A stretch of 64,000 bases of DNA from NCBI GenBank assembly GCA_030694265.1, contig JAUXYP010000006.1:124001-188000 (forward strand), written 5' to 3'. Below are positions 27,661-37,723 of this stretch, in pieces. The notes beneath the pieces are model-generated. The model was given only the letters and a program-made list of their open reading frames with translations. It was not told where the DNA came from and did no database searches. The position numbers and the translations under genes were made by a program. Position 1 is the stretch's first letter, and every line of letters begins with the position of its first letter. This DNA comes from Sulfuricurvum sp. GTDB lineage: Bacteria; Campylobacterota; Campylobacteria; Campylobacterales; Sulfurimonadaceae.

Positions 27661-30647
27661 TGTCACAAGCCAGATTTTACGAATATTTAAAAAACAATCC
27701 TAAAAATAGATGCGATGTCATCGTCTGCGAGGATGCAAAAGAGGCGGGAGAACTGTCTGATGTTGCAAAATTTTTAAATATAGATACCGTTGTTTTTCCT
27801 GATTTTCGTGCGATGTATATGGATGACTTACGCCCGTTTGGGGAAGAGTTGTTTGCGCTCTTTGCGGCACTTCGTTCTTATTATAAAGCTGCTAAAAAGC
27901 CGTTGGTGATATCACCGCTGAAAACACTTCTGTATCCCTTGCCTAATGAAACATTATTGCAAAGCATCGAGATCGAGTTTGCCTCTCGTATTGATTTGAG
28001 CGCCTTAAAACAGATGTTACTGCATTGGGGATATACCTTTGTGGATATGGTGGAGATGGAGGGTGAAGTCTCGCATCGCGGGGATATCCTTGATATTTAT
28101 ATCCCAGGAGAAGAAAATCCACATCGTATCAGTTTATTTGATGATGAGATAGAAGAAATCAAAGCGTTTGATGTGGAGACACAGCGTACCCTTACAGAGG
28201 AACTGGCCTCTATTAGTGTAACCAGTGCTTTTTTCTCTCTGGATGAAGGGCAATTTGAGCGTTTTGAAAAAGAGATTGCAACGTTAGCAAGTGACAGTTT
28301 TGTCAAAGACATTGCGTCGTTGGGCTTTTGGGTATTAGGTGATGAAGGGGCTGATTTTACAGAGGGCAAAAAAGTGGTTCGACTTCGTGAGATGAAAAGC
28401 CTTTTGGACGAATCGTACGGAATGAATCATCCAGTGTTGCCAAGAGAGCATTTAGAGTGTGCGATTGTCCCAGAAGCCGTCCAGTATTCTCCATTGATTG
28501 CTCCAAGTCTGGAAACGCTGCGCAGTGTCCATAAAAAGAAAAAGTTTACAATCATTGCAGCCAATGAGATGCAGCTTAAAGCAGCGGGAATTTTTGACCT
28601 CACGGGGCTGGAGGTTAAAACCGCAGGGATTGTCCTAAATCTTATTGGTCCTGATGAGGTGGTCATCTCTCTTAATAAGCATGAGAAAAAGCGTCGTCGC
28701 CGTAAGACATCAATTTTGCTTGATGATCTCAAAGTGGGGGATTATGTTGTCCACGAAGAATACGGTGTAGGGATATTTGAGGGGATTGAACAAGCGGAGA
28801 TATTAGGTGCGATCAAAGATTTCGTAGTCCTAAAATACATGGGAGATGACAAGCTTCTCCTCCCCGTTGAGAACCTCGATGCGATTGACCGCTACATTGC
28901 CTCAGGATCACTGCCTGTTTTAGATCGTTTGGGGAAAGGAAGCTTTGGTAAACTCAAAGAGAGTGTCCGTATGCGACTCTTTGAAATTGCATCCGAGATC
29001 GTTGGAATTGCGGCTAGCCGAGCATTGATTAAAGCTTCTGTGATGGAAGTTGATTCTGTAGAACTGCGCCGTTTTCAAAACGCGGCAGGATTTGAGTATA
29101 CCCCTGATCAAGCAAGTGCGATTGCCTCAATTGTAAGTGATCTGAGTTCAGGGCACATCATGGATCGTCTCCTCAGTGGTGATGTCGGATTTGGAAAAAC
29201 TGAAGTGGCAATGAATGCCATTTTTACGGCCGCACGTGGAGGCTATCAGACCTTGCTTGTTGTACCTACGACATTGTTAAGTTCACAACACTTCACCTCA
29301 CTTAAAACTAGATTGGGCGCATTTGGTTTACGGGTAGCTAAGCTAGACCGCTTTGTGAGTGCCAAAGAGAAAACGGCAACTCTCAAAGCGCTTTCCTTAG
29401 GGGAAATCGATTGTGTTGTCGGCACACATGCCTTGTTTAATGTCAGCTGTGCGAAGCTGGGATTGGTCATCATTGATGAAGAACACAAATTCGGAGTCAA
29501 ACAAAAAGAGAAACTAAAATCTCTCTATGACAATGTCCATCTTCTCTCCATGAGTGCGACACCGATTCCTCGCAGTCTCAATCAAGCGCTAAGCTCGATT
29601 AAAACGATGTCAGAGTTACTAACTCCTCCTAGCGAGCGGCTTGGGGTTCGGACCTTTGTTAAAAACTACGATGAGAAGTTGATCAAAGAGGTAATTTTAC
29701 GTGAATTACGTCGTGGTGGTCAGCTCTTTTACGTGCATAACTCGATCGATTCGATGGTGATTAAATCGGGAGAGCTCAAAGCTATTCTTCCGAATCTACG
29801 TATATTGATCCTTCACTCTCAGATCGGTGCAGCTCAAACCGAAGAAGAACTCAAAAAATTCGAAGACCGTGAATACGATGTTTTACTGGCAACCTCGATC
29901 ATCGAATCAGGGATTCACATGCCTACGGTCAATACCATGATTATCGATGGTGCGGACCGATTTGGTATGGCAGATTTACACCAGCTTAGAGGGCGTGTGG
30001 GACGTGGACACATCGAGGGGTATGCGTACTTTATTGTTAATGATAAAGACAACCTCACAGAAGAAGCAAAAAAGCGTCTTGTGGCGCTCGAGTCCAACTC
30101 ATTTTTGGGAAGCGGATCGATGCTGGCGCATCACGATCTCGAAATTCGCGGTGGTGGAAATCTTGTAGGAGATGCGCAAAGCGGGCACATTAAAAATATT
30201 GGGTATGCCCTGTATCTGCGAATGTTGGAAGATGCGATTAAAATTCTTACCAATCAAACGACTACTGTACGTGCAAAGGTAGATATAAAACTTACCGTCA
30301 GCGCCTTTATCAGTGATGAGGTAGTGAGAGAAGATCGGTTACGTCTGGAAATCTATCGACGGCTTAGCCATTGCGAGGAACCAACAGAGATTTATGAGAT
30401 TGAAGAAGAGGTGGGAGACCGTTTTGGTAAACTGGACAATCCGACCAAACAGTTTTTTGAAATTATGGTTATTAAGCTCTTGAGTATCGAGAAAAAGATT
30501 AAAATGGTGGGCAACTACAATCAAAATATTACGATTGAATACCTCAATGGTTCCAAAGAGACGTTGCAAAGTAAAAGCAAAGATGATGATGATTTGATCG
30601 CAACCGTGCTGCATTATTTGCGTACGGCCAAGCCGAAGGTGCTGTAA
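27660..30647 (+). CDS. mfd: Transcription-repair coupling factor
   Basis: A 995-residue SF2 translocase that removes stalled RNA polymerase and recruits UvrA. The N-terminal UvrB-like part has EGEVSHRGDILDIYIPG. The RNA-polymerase-interacting domain follows (VHEEYGVGIFEGIE). The motor carries Walker A SGDVGFGKTEVAMNAIF, Walker B DEEH and SATPIPRSLNQAL. The TRG region reads DRFGMADLHQLRGRVGR, and a C-terminal D7 domain closes it. Shorter than the E. coli protein (1148), mainly in the N-terminal part. Confidence 0.97.
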   Translation: MSQARFYEYLKNNPKNRCDVIVCEDAKEAGELSDVAKFLNIDTVVFPDFRAMYMDDLRPFGEELFALFAALRSYYKAAKKPLVISPLKTLLYPLPNETLLQSIEIEFASRIDLSALKQMLLHWGYTFVDMVEMEGEVSHRGDILDIYIPGEENPHRISLFDDEIEEIKAFDVETQRTLTEELASISVTSAFFSLDEGQFERFEKEIATLASDSFVKDIASLGFWVLGDEGADFTEGKKVVRLREMKSLLDESYGMNHPVLPREHLECAIVPEAVQYSPLIAPSLETLRSVHKKKKFTIIAANEMQLKAAGIFDLTGLEVKTAGIVLNLIGPDEVVISLNKHEKKRRRRKTSILLDDLKVGDYVVHEEYGVGIFEGIEQAEILGAIKDFVVLKYMGDDKLLLPVENLDAIDRYIASGSLPVLDRLGKGSFGKLKESVRMRLFEIASEIVGIAASRALIKASVMEVDSVELRRFQNAAGFEYTPDQASAIASIVSDLSSGHIMDRLLSGDVGFGKTEVAMNAIFTAARGGYQTLLVVPTTLLSSQHFTSLKTRLGAFGLRVAKLDRFVSAKEKTATLKALSLGEIDCVVGTHALFNVSCAKLGLVIIDEEHKFGVKQKEKLKSLYDNVHLLSMSATPIPRSLNQALSSIKTMSELLTPPSERLGVRTFVKNYDEKLIKEVILRELRRGGQLFYVHNSIDSMVIKSGELKAILPNLRILILHSQIGAAQTEEELKKFEDREYDVLLATSIIESGIHMPTVNTMIIDGADRFGMADLHQLRGRVGRGHIEGYAYFIVNDKDNLTEEAKKRLVALESNSFLGSGSMLAHHDLEIRGGGNLVGDAQSGHIKNIGYALYLRMLEDAIKILTNQTTTVRAKVDIKLTVSAFISDEVVREDRLRLEIYRRLSHCEEPTEIYEIEEEVGDRFGKLDNPTKQFFEIMVIKLLSIEKKIKMVGNYNQNITIEYLNGSKETLQSKSKDDDDLIATVLHYLRTAKPKVL

Positions 30648-31765
30648 TGAGTTTTTGTTCCTACTATGATACGAATGTGTGCCATTCGTGTTCGATGATT
30701 GATCTGTTTTATGCAGAGCAGTTAACTGAAAAGAGCGCACATTTGCATAAGGTACTGGAAGCTTTTAGCGTACAGGAGTGGTTAAAACCAACTTCTAGTC
30801 AGCTCAAAGGGTTCCGTAATAAAGCCAAAATGGTAGCCAGCAACGGCGAAGAGGGAATAGTCCTCGGGCTTTCCGATGAAGTGAGTCTGATCAGTTGTCC
30901 TTTGTACGATGTAAGCATGCAAACAGTGCTGGAACACACGCAAAATTGGCTAAGAGGATTGGGGATCAAAGCCTATGATGTCAAAAAGAAAAAAGGGGAG
31001 CTAAAGTACGTATTGTTAACGCGCAGTTCGTATAACGGCACGATGATGTTGCGTTTTGTTTTACGTTCACATGGGGTTATTTCTAGATTACAGAATAATA
31101 GGGAGGCACTCATGGCATTGGCTCCCGATATTCACGTCATTACCGTAAACATTCAGCCCGTTCATATGGCAATACTGGAGGGAGAAGAAGAAATTTTTCT
31201 CACCGAGAAAACGCGTCTGGAAGAACAGCTCAATGATATTCCTCTTTTTATTCGACCGAAAAGTTTTTTTCAGACCAACCCAGAGGTAGCAGCCAAGCTC
31301 TATAAGACTGTGGCAAAGTGGATAGATGATCTTGAACCCAAAACGGTTATTGACCTTTTCTGCGGTGTTGGCGGATTTGCACTGCATGTGGCCTCCAATG
31401 AACGAAGTGTTATCGGAGTCGAGATAGAGAGTGAAGCGATTGAATGTGCCAAAGATTCAGCCCAGCTTCTAGGCATTGATACCCTTACCTTCAAAGCCCT
31501 TGATGCGGTAAGTTTTAGTACGGAGACATCAAATGCTCCCGATATTGTGATCGTTAACCCTCCCCGAAGAGGTTTGGGTCAAGAGTTGTGTAAATGGCTA
31601 GAGAGAGTCTCACCTAATGATATTATGTACTCGAGCTGCAATGCTGTGAGTCTTGCCAAAGATTTGGAGTGGTTGAAATCGTACGAATGTGTAAAAGTGC
31701 AGTTGTTTGATATGTTTCCACATACCGAACATTATGAGACATTGGTACATTTAAAAAAGAAGTAA
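30647..31765 (+). CDS. 23S rRNA (uracil-5)-methyltransferase, RlmC-like
   Basis: A 372-residue TrmA/RlmCD-type enzyme. It opens with a Cys cluster (MSFCSYYDTNVCHSCSMI) that would bind 4Fe-4S with a fourth Cys near 89. The AdoMet site is DLFCGVGGFALHVA near 239, with NPPRRGLG near 303 and the catalytic SSCNAVSLAKDL near 330. The opening resembles RlmC (m5U747) more than RlmD; the target base is inferred. It overlaps the mfd stop by one base. Confidence 0.85.
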   Translation: MSFCSYYDTNVCHSCSMIDLFYAEQLTEKSAHLHKVLEAFSVQEWLKPTSSQLKGFRNKAKMVASNGEEGIVLGLSDEVSLISCPLYDVSMQTVLEHTQNWLRGLGIKAYDVKKKKGELKYVLLTRSSYNGTMMLRFVLRSHGVISRLQNNREALMALAPDIHVITVNIQPVHMAILEGEEEIFLTEKTRLEEQLNDIPLFIRPKSFFQTNPEVAAKLYKTVAKWIDDLEPKTVIDLFCGVGGFALHVASNERSVIGVEIESEAIECAKDSAQLLGIDTLTFKALDAVSFSTETSNAPDIVIVNPPRRGLGQELCKWLERVSPNDIMYSSCNAVSLAKDLEWLKSYECVKVQLFDMFPHTEHYETLVHLKKK

Positions 31766-31771
31766 ATAGTT

Positions 31772-32635
31772 TTATTTACGAAGATGCATATTTTTTTGTA
31801 AAATAATATTGTCAAATTTATGTGATTTTGATAAGTGTTTTTTGACTTTACTTGTTGGTTTATAGGTTGAAAAATTGGTTATATCTGTGAAGTTCGCTTT
31901 TAGACCTACCGTTATATTGTAGCTATCCTGCGCAATATTTTTAGTATATTCTGTTGACAAGTAGTTGAAATCTATTGAATACCCATTACATATCTTATTT
32001 TGATTCATGCGATAAGAATAACCTACTTTAATCGCATCATTAAGATAATAGTTGATGCTACTTTCATAGTTTTCCTCTTTTGCGGTAAGAGTATTGTAAA
32101 TCTGACTGCTGTTTAGATGGGTGTCAATGGTCCCTATCGGTGTTTCGAAACGTTTCCCTATCTGACTATAAGTGTCTTTTGTTATTTGACTGCTTGCTTT
32201 ATTATCTTCTAAAATTTGATATCCATTTAGTCTGCTAATATTTTCTCCAAGTTCTACATAGAGGTCATTATAGAGCATATAACCAACAGCAACGGCACTG
32301 GAATATTGGTTGAAATTATTACTGATGGAATCATTTTCAGGTAAATTTTCATTAATGTAATTGGCACCGATATTTATGTAGGTAGACGTTCGGAAAGGAT
32401 TGTATGTTACAACAGCACCCGTTTTAAATGCAGTGCCAGATCCTTCAACTTTAACTTTTAGATTTTGAGTATTATAAAAAAGACCGACACCGTTCGTTGT
32501 ATTTCTGTCTTCGCTCTTTACCCCATAAATTGACATTTGTTTAGTACGCATTAATAGATTTATATCAGCTAAGCTAGAAGCACAAAGAGGTACTACTGAA
32601 AAAATAAAGGTTATTATTTTAATGGATAGCCTCAT
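31772..32635 (-). CDS. Putative outer-membrane beta-barrel protein next to the pga genes
   Basis: A 287-residue protein with a signal peptide (cleavage likely after CASS, near residue 22). It is followed by alternating beta strands with aromatic girdles (for example VGYSYRMNQNK, SAVAVGYMLYNDLYVELG), enough for 12-14 strands. The last strand-like stretch ends around NFTDITNF. A basic 30-residue tail follows instead of the usual terminal aromatic residue. It lies 72 bases after pgaD on the same strand, where a PNAG exporter would be expected. PgaA itself is about 800 residues with TPRs, so this is not a normal PgaA. Confidence 0.6.
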   Translation of the reverse strand: MRLSIKIITFIFSVVPLCASSLADINLLMRTKQMSIYGVKSEDRNTTNGVGLFYNTQNLKVKVEGSGTAFKTGAVVTYNPFRTSTYINIGANYINENLPENDSISNNFNQYSSAVAVGYMLYNDLYVELGENISRLNGYQILEDNKASSQITKDTYSQIGKRFETPIGTIDTHLNSSQIYNTLTAKEENYESSINYYLNDAIKVGYSYRMNQNKICNGYSIDFNYLSTEYTKNIAQDSYNITVGLKANFTDITNFSTYKPTSKVKKHLSKSHKFDNIILQKNMHLRK

Positions 32636-32707
32636 TAGGATTGTTATATGCCTTTTATTGTGTTTGTGTCTATGAAATGGGGGTCACTCCGAAGCGCTTA
32701 CATTGAT

Positions 32708-33139
32708 TTATGAAATGTGATCATCCATGCTGATAATATGACCTTGGTCATCAAAATAAACTGTAACCAATTGACTATTAGAACACTGTTGCAGCTGAGT
32801 ATTGTCGATGTTAAAATAATTAGCATAATCATTAGAAGTATAGAGTAAATGTTCACTAGGAGCTTGATGCCGATTGAGCCTTGAGAGGATAAATAGTACT
32901 ATGGGCGTGCCAACAAGCATATATAGGGCATGTTCAAAAGTTACGCTGTGAATTTCACCAAAAATCCAATCCGACAGTTCATCAGCAGGTGCATTTAGCG
33001 TAATGATTCTATAAAATATGTGAAAGACTGGCTTCCAAAGATAGATAAACCCCAACCATAGGAGCACGGTCGCTATATCCCAAATGATTCTTTTGGCTCT
33101 AGGCAGCTCACGTCGTTTATTAATTATTAACGTTTCCAT
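32708..33139 (-). CDS. pgaD: PNAG synthase accessory subunit, PgaD-like
   Basis: A 143-residue protein with two predicted membrane helices (about residues 20-38 and 68-88), placed directly after pgaC. The N-terminal INKRRELPRAKRIIWD, the two-span topology, the length and the position match PgaD. In E. coli PgaD binds PgaC and together they sense c-di-GMP. Sequence conservation in this family is low, so the call leans on context. Confidence 0.78.
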   Translation of the reverse strand: METLIINKRRELPRAKRIIWDIATVLLWLGFIYLWKPVFHIFYRIITLNAPADELSDWIFGEIHSVTFEHALYMLVGTPIVLFILSRLNRHQAPSEHLLYTSNDYANYFNIDNTQLQQCSNSQLVTVYFDDQGHIISMDDHIS

Positions 33140-33143
33140 GTCG

Positions 33144-34436
33144 TTACACCTTCTTTTTCAATTGTTGATGTGCGCCTCGGTCTGGGCTTACCCATCTCGC
33201 TCGACCTTTTTTAGCCAATAAAACTTTGGGAAAAGCTGTTACCGCTGTAAACAAATTTAGTAGCCAATAGACAAAGGGATACCAAATCATCCAAAAGTAG
33301 TTTTTACCTAATCCTTGGTCATAATGACCATCCAACCATTTACTAACCGCAAACTGTATCAAACATGCACCGATTAAAATGACACTGGTTTCATCCGGTA
33401 AAATAGGTGAATGTGAGGGCATTACATAGGACATCGGCATAAATAGACTAAGAAACCAAACCGTAAATACAATCACCATACTGTAGGCCCAAATCGTACT
33501 TAGCATCAGCTCAACCATGAGCCCCCATAGGTGGGTTTGCGTAGGGTGAAATAAAACTTTGAAATTTTTAAACATGACTTGAACGCCGCCCATAGCCCAA
33601 CGCAAACGTTGTTTCCATAACCCTGACAATGTCTCCGGCATCAAAATCCATACCAATGATCGAGGTTCAAAACGTACATCCCAGCCGTTACTTTGTAATT
33701 TCCATGAAATGTCAATATCTTCGGTCAGAGCATCCGGATTCCAATAACCCACCTCGTGAACAGCTGCTTTTCTAAAACCTGTTATCACTCCAGAGACGGT
33801 AAATATTCGTCCAAAACTGCGTTGTGCACGTTTAATCATACCAACGATAGAAGAAAACTCGCCAACTTGAATTTTGCCCAATAAAGTTGTGCGATTACGT
33901 ATTCTTGGGTTGCCGGTTACAGCAGCAACTTCTGGATAGCGGATGAAATGTTTCACCATCCAATAGACACAGTTTTTATCAATCAAGGCATCCCCATCAA
34001 TACAGATCAAGTACTCATGTTTTGCCAACAATGCACCTGCCTGTAACCCTAACGCTTTTCCCTGATTTTTGGCCAAATTGACCACTTTTAATTTTGGATT
34101 GTCTTTTGCTAAATTTACTAATATTTCTAAAGTATCGTCTTTACTCCCATCATTGATGGCGATGACTTCAAACTCGGGGTAGTCCACATTGAGTGCATAG
34201 GAAATGGTTTCGATAGCATTTTGCCCTTCGTTATAGCACGGAATTAATATGCTGACTGGTGGCCATTTTTCATTGGGCCTAAGCGGTGGAATTGTGTATT
34301 TAGCGTAGGGGCGTTCATTTTTATAATAAAAAAAGATGGCTCCTACTATCCATAAACTTGACATGAATAAGGGATAGTAAAAGATAAAACCCAGTAGTGT
34401 ATGCCAGACTAAGTGCAAAAATATAACGAAAGTCAT
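33144..34436 (-). CDS. pgaC: Poly-beta-1,6-N-acetylglucosamine synthase
   Basis: A 430-residue membrane GT2 glycosyltransferase that polymerises GlcNAc from UDP-GlcNAc. Two N-terminal helices precede the catalytic domain, with PVSILIPCYNEGQNAIE, INDGSKDDT, CIDGDALID (DxD), DALTEDIDISW and the QRLRWAMGG acceptor motif. Two or three C-terminal helices follow. The ATG at 34436 follows AAGGG; a TTG one codon earlier is less likely. Order B-C-D on the strand matches the E. coli locus minus pgaA. Confidence 0.93.
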   Translation of the reverse strand: MTFVIFLHLVWHTLLGFIFYYPLFMSSLWIVGAIFFYYKNERPYAKYTIPPLRPNEKWPPVSILIPCYNEGQNAIETISYALNVDYPEFEVIAINDGSKDDTLEILVNLAKDNPKLKVVNLAKNQGKALGLQAGALLAKHEYLICIDGDALIDKNCVYWMVKHFIRYPEVAAVTGNPRIRNRTTLLGKIQVGEFSSIVGMIKRAQRSFGRIFTVSGVITGFRKAAVHEVGYWNPDALTEDIDISWKLQSNGWDVRFEPRSLVWILMPETLSGLWKQRLRWAMGGVQVMFKNFKVLFHPTQTHLWGLMVELMLSTIWAYSMVIVFTVWFLSLFMPMSYVMPSHSPILPDETSVILIGACLIQFAVSKWLDGHYDQGLGKNYFWMIWYPFVYWLLNLFTAVTAFPKVLLAKKGRARWVSPDRGAHQQLKKKV

Positions 34437-34448
34437 CAAAAACCCTTT

Positions 34449-36479
34449 TTATTCATTAATACGATAGGTATGCATTCGTAATGATTTTTGTGAAAAATCT
34501 TCTTTGATTGCATCGGCATTAGGATTATTTTTATAGACATTATCAGGATAATACGCGATGTGATGAACACCCATGCCGTATAGATATTTGATGGTGTTGC
34601 TTAGTTCTTCAGATGAGATAGGCTCACTGTCTTTTCTCCAATTGACTGTTTGCAGCTCCATCACGGTACGTTCCAGCCCACACTGCTCCTGCTTCACATT
34701 ATGAACGATTTGCTTGTAAAACTGCTTGTGATCATCGGCTTGTTCCATATACGGCATTGCCATGATTGCAGTGTAGTCATAATTTTTTATCGACTCGTGA
34801 AGACTTTGTGCATACCATTCCTGGGCATCCTTGTTTAATGCGACTTGTGCATAGAGATTACGTGCTGTTTTTAGTCCCGGCTGTTCATTTCTTACTATTT
34901 GAGCTAGCTGCATGGCGAAATCATCCAAATAGTGTATTTTGAGTTCAGTCCACTGGTGGAATTGCTTTTTATCGGCTCTTATTTTAGTGACACTTTGAGG
35001 CAATCCCCATTTTTTATACTGTTTATGTGCCGATTCACTGTCATCTTCAAAATCAGATAAAGTGACATCGTCATGGAACAATATTCCGTCAATGTAGGCT
35101 GATTTTGCTAAATCTTCGTAAATTTCTTTAATGACTTTTTGCGCTTTTGGAGAAAATGGGGAAAGTCTAGGATAGCCCATATTCAGATGTGTCGGATCTA
35201 CTTGCAATGTTACGACCATGTCATTGACAGCCGGATTATTTTGCGGTAATTGCCACGCTATCATCGGCATCCACGCATAAATGCGCTTGACTTGTGTCCG
35301 GGTTGCAATCTGCCAGGCCACACGATTAAATAAATTGGCACGCACCGGTATATTTCGATTTGGAAAATAAACATAATCCGCAGCACCATTGGCGTCAGGG
35401 TCAGCGAAAGCTTGCAAATAAATGGTGTTGACGCTTAGTGCTTTAATACGATCGAGTAACGCACCCAAGTTTTTTTCCTGCTGAATTGGATCCGCATCAT
35501 AGATATAATCTAAATCGATATGTGCCGCTTTTGTCGTACGTGCGTCATCCGTAAAATTGGCATTTCGTACCCACATATTGAGTTTTAAATCCGGAATGGT
35601 CATTTTGTGCTCAACCAATATACGGCGTAATCCCCACAAAGGGGTAATGGCGGTATTACTGCCATCATCCAACGTCAGTCCGATTGGCATTCCCAATTTT
35701 TCAGCAATTTTACGTACCTCTATGTTGTAATGCCCATACGGCCAGACGATAACACGAGGTTTTTGCCCGGTATAGTGCTTTAAAAAAGTGTTATTTTCTA
35801 ATAAGTCATCGTGCACACGTTTCTCATAGCTTTTTTCATCTTCATAGGTATTCTTGTCGCTCAACCACTGCCGGGTTCTTACTGCTGGTTCCAGATTGCC
35901 TTGAGGATTACCCGCTATGCCTTTGTGTAAAGAGTGGGTATGGCTGGCAATTTCTACTAGGCCACTGCTGACCATCTCTTTGATCTCTTTTTGACTTAAA
36001 AACTTGTTACGGGCAATGATATGTCCACTAAAATCTACTTTCTCTTTGGACTGCAACCAACTTCCTACCAATGCAATAACGACAGGAATATTATATTTTT
36101 TGATAATTGGATAGGCATGAACGTAAACGGATTGGTAACCATCATCAAACGTCATCAAAACGGCTTTGTTTGGCAAAGGTTTTTTTTCTTTGCGATACTT
36201 TAGAATATCATCGACACTAATAAAGTGATAACCGTTTTCTATAAACCAATGTACTTGCTGATCAAAGTTTGAAGGAGTTACCGCATAGGTTGAATCAAGC
36301 GTTTCGCTTTTATCAGAGATTTCATGATAGCTTAGTATTGTAAACTCGTTTGGATTTTGATCTCGACTGCACACGCTGGGAAGGTCATTTGCCATAAGAT
36401 AACTACCTGCAACACTTAGTAGCGCCATAATCAATTTTAGTATTTTAGACCGGCCTTTCGCCGTTATGGATATAATCAT
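34449..36479 (-). CDS. pgaB: PNAG N-deacetylase/hydrolase PgaB
   Basis: A 676-residue periplasmic protein. A signal segment lies near residues 14-33 and shows no clear lipobox, unlike E. coli PgaB. The polysaccharide deacetylase domain (about 45-290) has LSYHEISD, VLMTFDDGYQSVY and EIASHTHSLHKG, which give the metal-binding Asp-His-His. The C-terminal glycoside-hydrolase-like domain (about 300-640) has IDLDYIYDADPIQQ and ILFHDDVTLSD. It deacetylates PNAG for export. The ATG at 36479 is preferred over 36521 because AAAGAGAG lies upstream of it. Confidence 0.92.
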   Translation of the reverse strand: MIISITAKGRSKILKLIMALLSVAGSYLMANDLPSVCSRDQNPNEFTILSYHEISDKSETLDSTYAVTPSNFDQQVHWFIENGYHFISVDDILKYRKEKKPLPNKAVLMTFDDGYQSVYVHAYPIIKKYNIPVVIALVGSWLQSKEKVDFSGHIIARNKFLSQKEIKEMVSSGLVEIASHTHSLHKGIAGNPQGNLEPAVRTRQWLSDKNTYEDEKSYEKRVHDDLLENNTFLKHYTGQKPRVIVWPYGHYNIEVRKIAEKLGMPIGLTLDDGSNTAITPLWGLRRILVEHKMTIPDLKLNMWVRNANFTDDARTTKAAHIDLDYIYDADPIQQEKNLGALLDRIKALSVNTIYLQAFADPDANGAADYVYFPNRNIPVRANLFNRVAWQIATRTQVKRIYAWMPMIAWQLPQNNPAVNDMVVTLQVDPTHLNMGYPRLSPFSPKAQKVIKEIYEDLAKSAYIDGILFHDDVTLSDFEDDSESAHKQYKKWGLPQSVTKIRADKKQFHQWTELKIHYLDDFAMQLAQIVRNEQPGLKTARNLYAQVALNKDAQEWYAQSLHESIKNYDYTAIMAMPYMEQADDHKQFYKQIVHNVKQEQCGLERTVMELQTVNWRKDSEPISSEELSNTIKYLYGMGVHHIAYYPDNVYKNNPNADAIKEDFSQKSLRMHTYRINE

Positions 36480-36528
36480 AATCAGAGTACTCTCTTTAAA
36501 TTTTAATAGGACACTATACATTTATCTA

Positions 36529-36534
36529 ATTATA
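36529..36534 (-). promoter_or_regulatory. -10 element upstream of pgaB
   Basis: TATAAT on the minus strand, about 50 bases before the pgaB ATG, in the gap after the histidine kinase gene. No good -35 box is visible. It suggests that pgaBCD can be transcribed independently of the two-component genes. Confidence 0.45.
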
Positions 36535-36550
36535 CTAGGAAAGAGTGAAG

Positions 36551-37723
36551 TTACTGTGAGTTTTTATCCCATTTGATAGTAAAAGTTGTTCCCTGCAATA
36601 TCGTTGAGTCAACGCTTATGTGAAAGTTATATTCATTACATATCATCTGGATAATATTGAGACCGATTCCAAAGCCGCCGTTAGCGTCATCAAAGCGGGT
36701 ATAGCGGTTGAAAATTTGATCGATTTTAGCACTTTCTATCCCAATTCCTGTATCCCGGACGCTGAGAAAAGATTCGTTCAGCGTTATATAGATATCTCCC
36801 GATGGTTTATTGTATTTGACGGCATTTGAGAGTAAATTATCAATGATGCGTATCATTTTTTCACGATCGATTAGCAGATTGATTTGGTGGAAATCCGTAT
36901 GTATAGAAATTTTTTTGGCATCTGCAATAGGGTGAAAATATTCGATGCGTTCTTCAATTAAAGGCTGAAGTTCAAGGATGGAATTGTTATTTTTACTGTG
37001 TTCATACATGATTAAAAATGCAAGATCATTGTAGAGATTTGAAATGGTTCTAGATGCGACATCAATCCGGTTGATATGTTTATATTGGCTGGCATCTAAC
37101 GTTTTCTTATCCAATTGCTCAATGCTCATCGTTATAATAGAGAGCGGAGTATTCAGTTCATGCGTAGTATCACGGATAAATTGATCCAGTTTTGAAATGG
37201 CATCACGAAGCGGATGTAAAAAAAGTTTTGAGAGCGCATAAATGACAGCGGATAAAAAGAGAATTGAAAAGATCAAGAAAATATAAATGCTTTCTCGTGT
37301 TTGTTTCAGTTGAGGATCAGTACTATTTGTCCGTATGACAATATAGTGAATGTCTTTCAGATGTGCCAATTCAATCATGTCGATGTAATAATAGTGATTT
37401 TGATATTCAAAAAAACCTTTCTGAAACGGAAATTTTAGGTGAGGTTTGGAAGAGTATAGGATGTCTTTATTGTGGGTTAACAATATGATATCAAAACGGG
37501 GATCACGGCTTAGATGTTGATGCGCCTCTGTTAAATTTTTGGCATTAGTAATGTGTTCTTTTTGCGCACTTATATAGTAAATCATCGCGTCGTGCCGCAT
37601 CTCTATGAGTACTTTTTTTTGGTAGATGTAGTACATGGCTGAAATAATTATGAGAAATACAGTATTTAGAACAACAAAAAGGAATACGAACCGCAGCAGA
37701 GCCTTTCGTTCAGGACTGCGCAA
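36551..37723 (-). CDS. Sensor histidine kinase
   Basis: A 390-residue membrane kinase. One helix near residues 10-30, a periplasmic domain of about 110 residues and a second helix near 145-165. The H box is DTTHELNTPLSIITMS, the N box DNLLSNAVKYN, then RDTGIGIES and GFGIGLNIIQMI. The frame is open for 41 more codons, but those overlap the regulator gene. The TTG at 37723 has AAGGA seven bases upstream and overlaps the regulator stop by 14 bases. It sits just before pgaB on the same strand. The signal sensed is unknown. Confidence 0.88.
   Translation of the reverse strand: MRSPERKALLRFVFLFVVLNTVFLIIISAMYYIYQKKVLIEMRHDAMIYYISAQKEHITNAKNLTEAHQHLSRDPRFDIILLTHNKDILYSSKPHLKFPFQKGFFEYQNHYYYIDMIELAHLKDIHYIVIRTNSTDPQLKQTRESIYIFLIFSILFLSAVIYALSKLFLHPLRDAISKLDQFIRDTTHELNTPLSIITMSIEQLDKKTLDASQYKHINRIDVASRTISNLYNDLAFLIMYEHSKNNNSILELQPLIEERIEYFHPIADAKKISIHTDFHQINLLIDREKMIRIIDNLLSNAVKYNKPSGDIYITLNESFLSVRDTGIGIESAKIDQIFNRYTRFDDANGGFGIGLNIIQMICNEYNFHISVDSTILQGTTFTIKWDKNSQ

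Noticed and set aside
36479-36530. CsrA binding site in the pgaB leader
   Set aside because: CsrA controls pga in E. coli, but the predicted leader here has no GGA motif.
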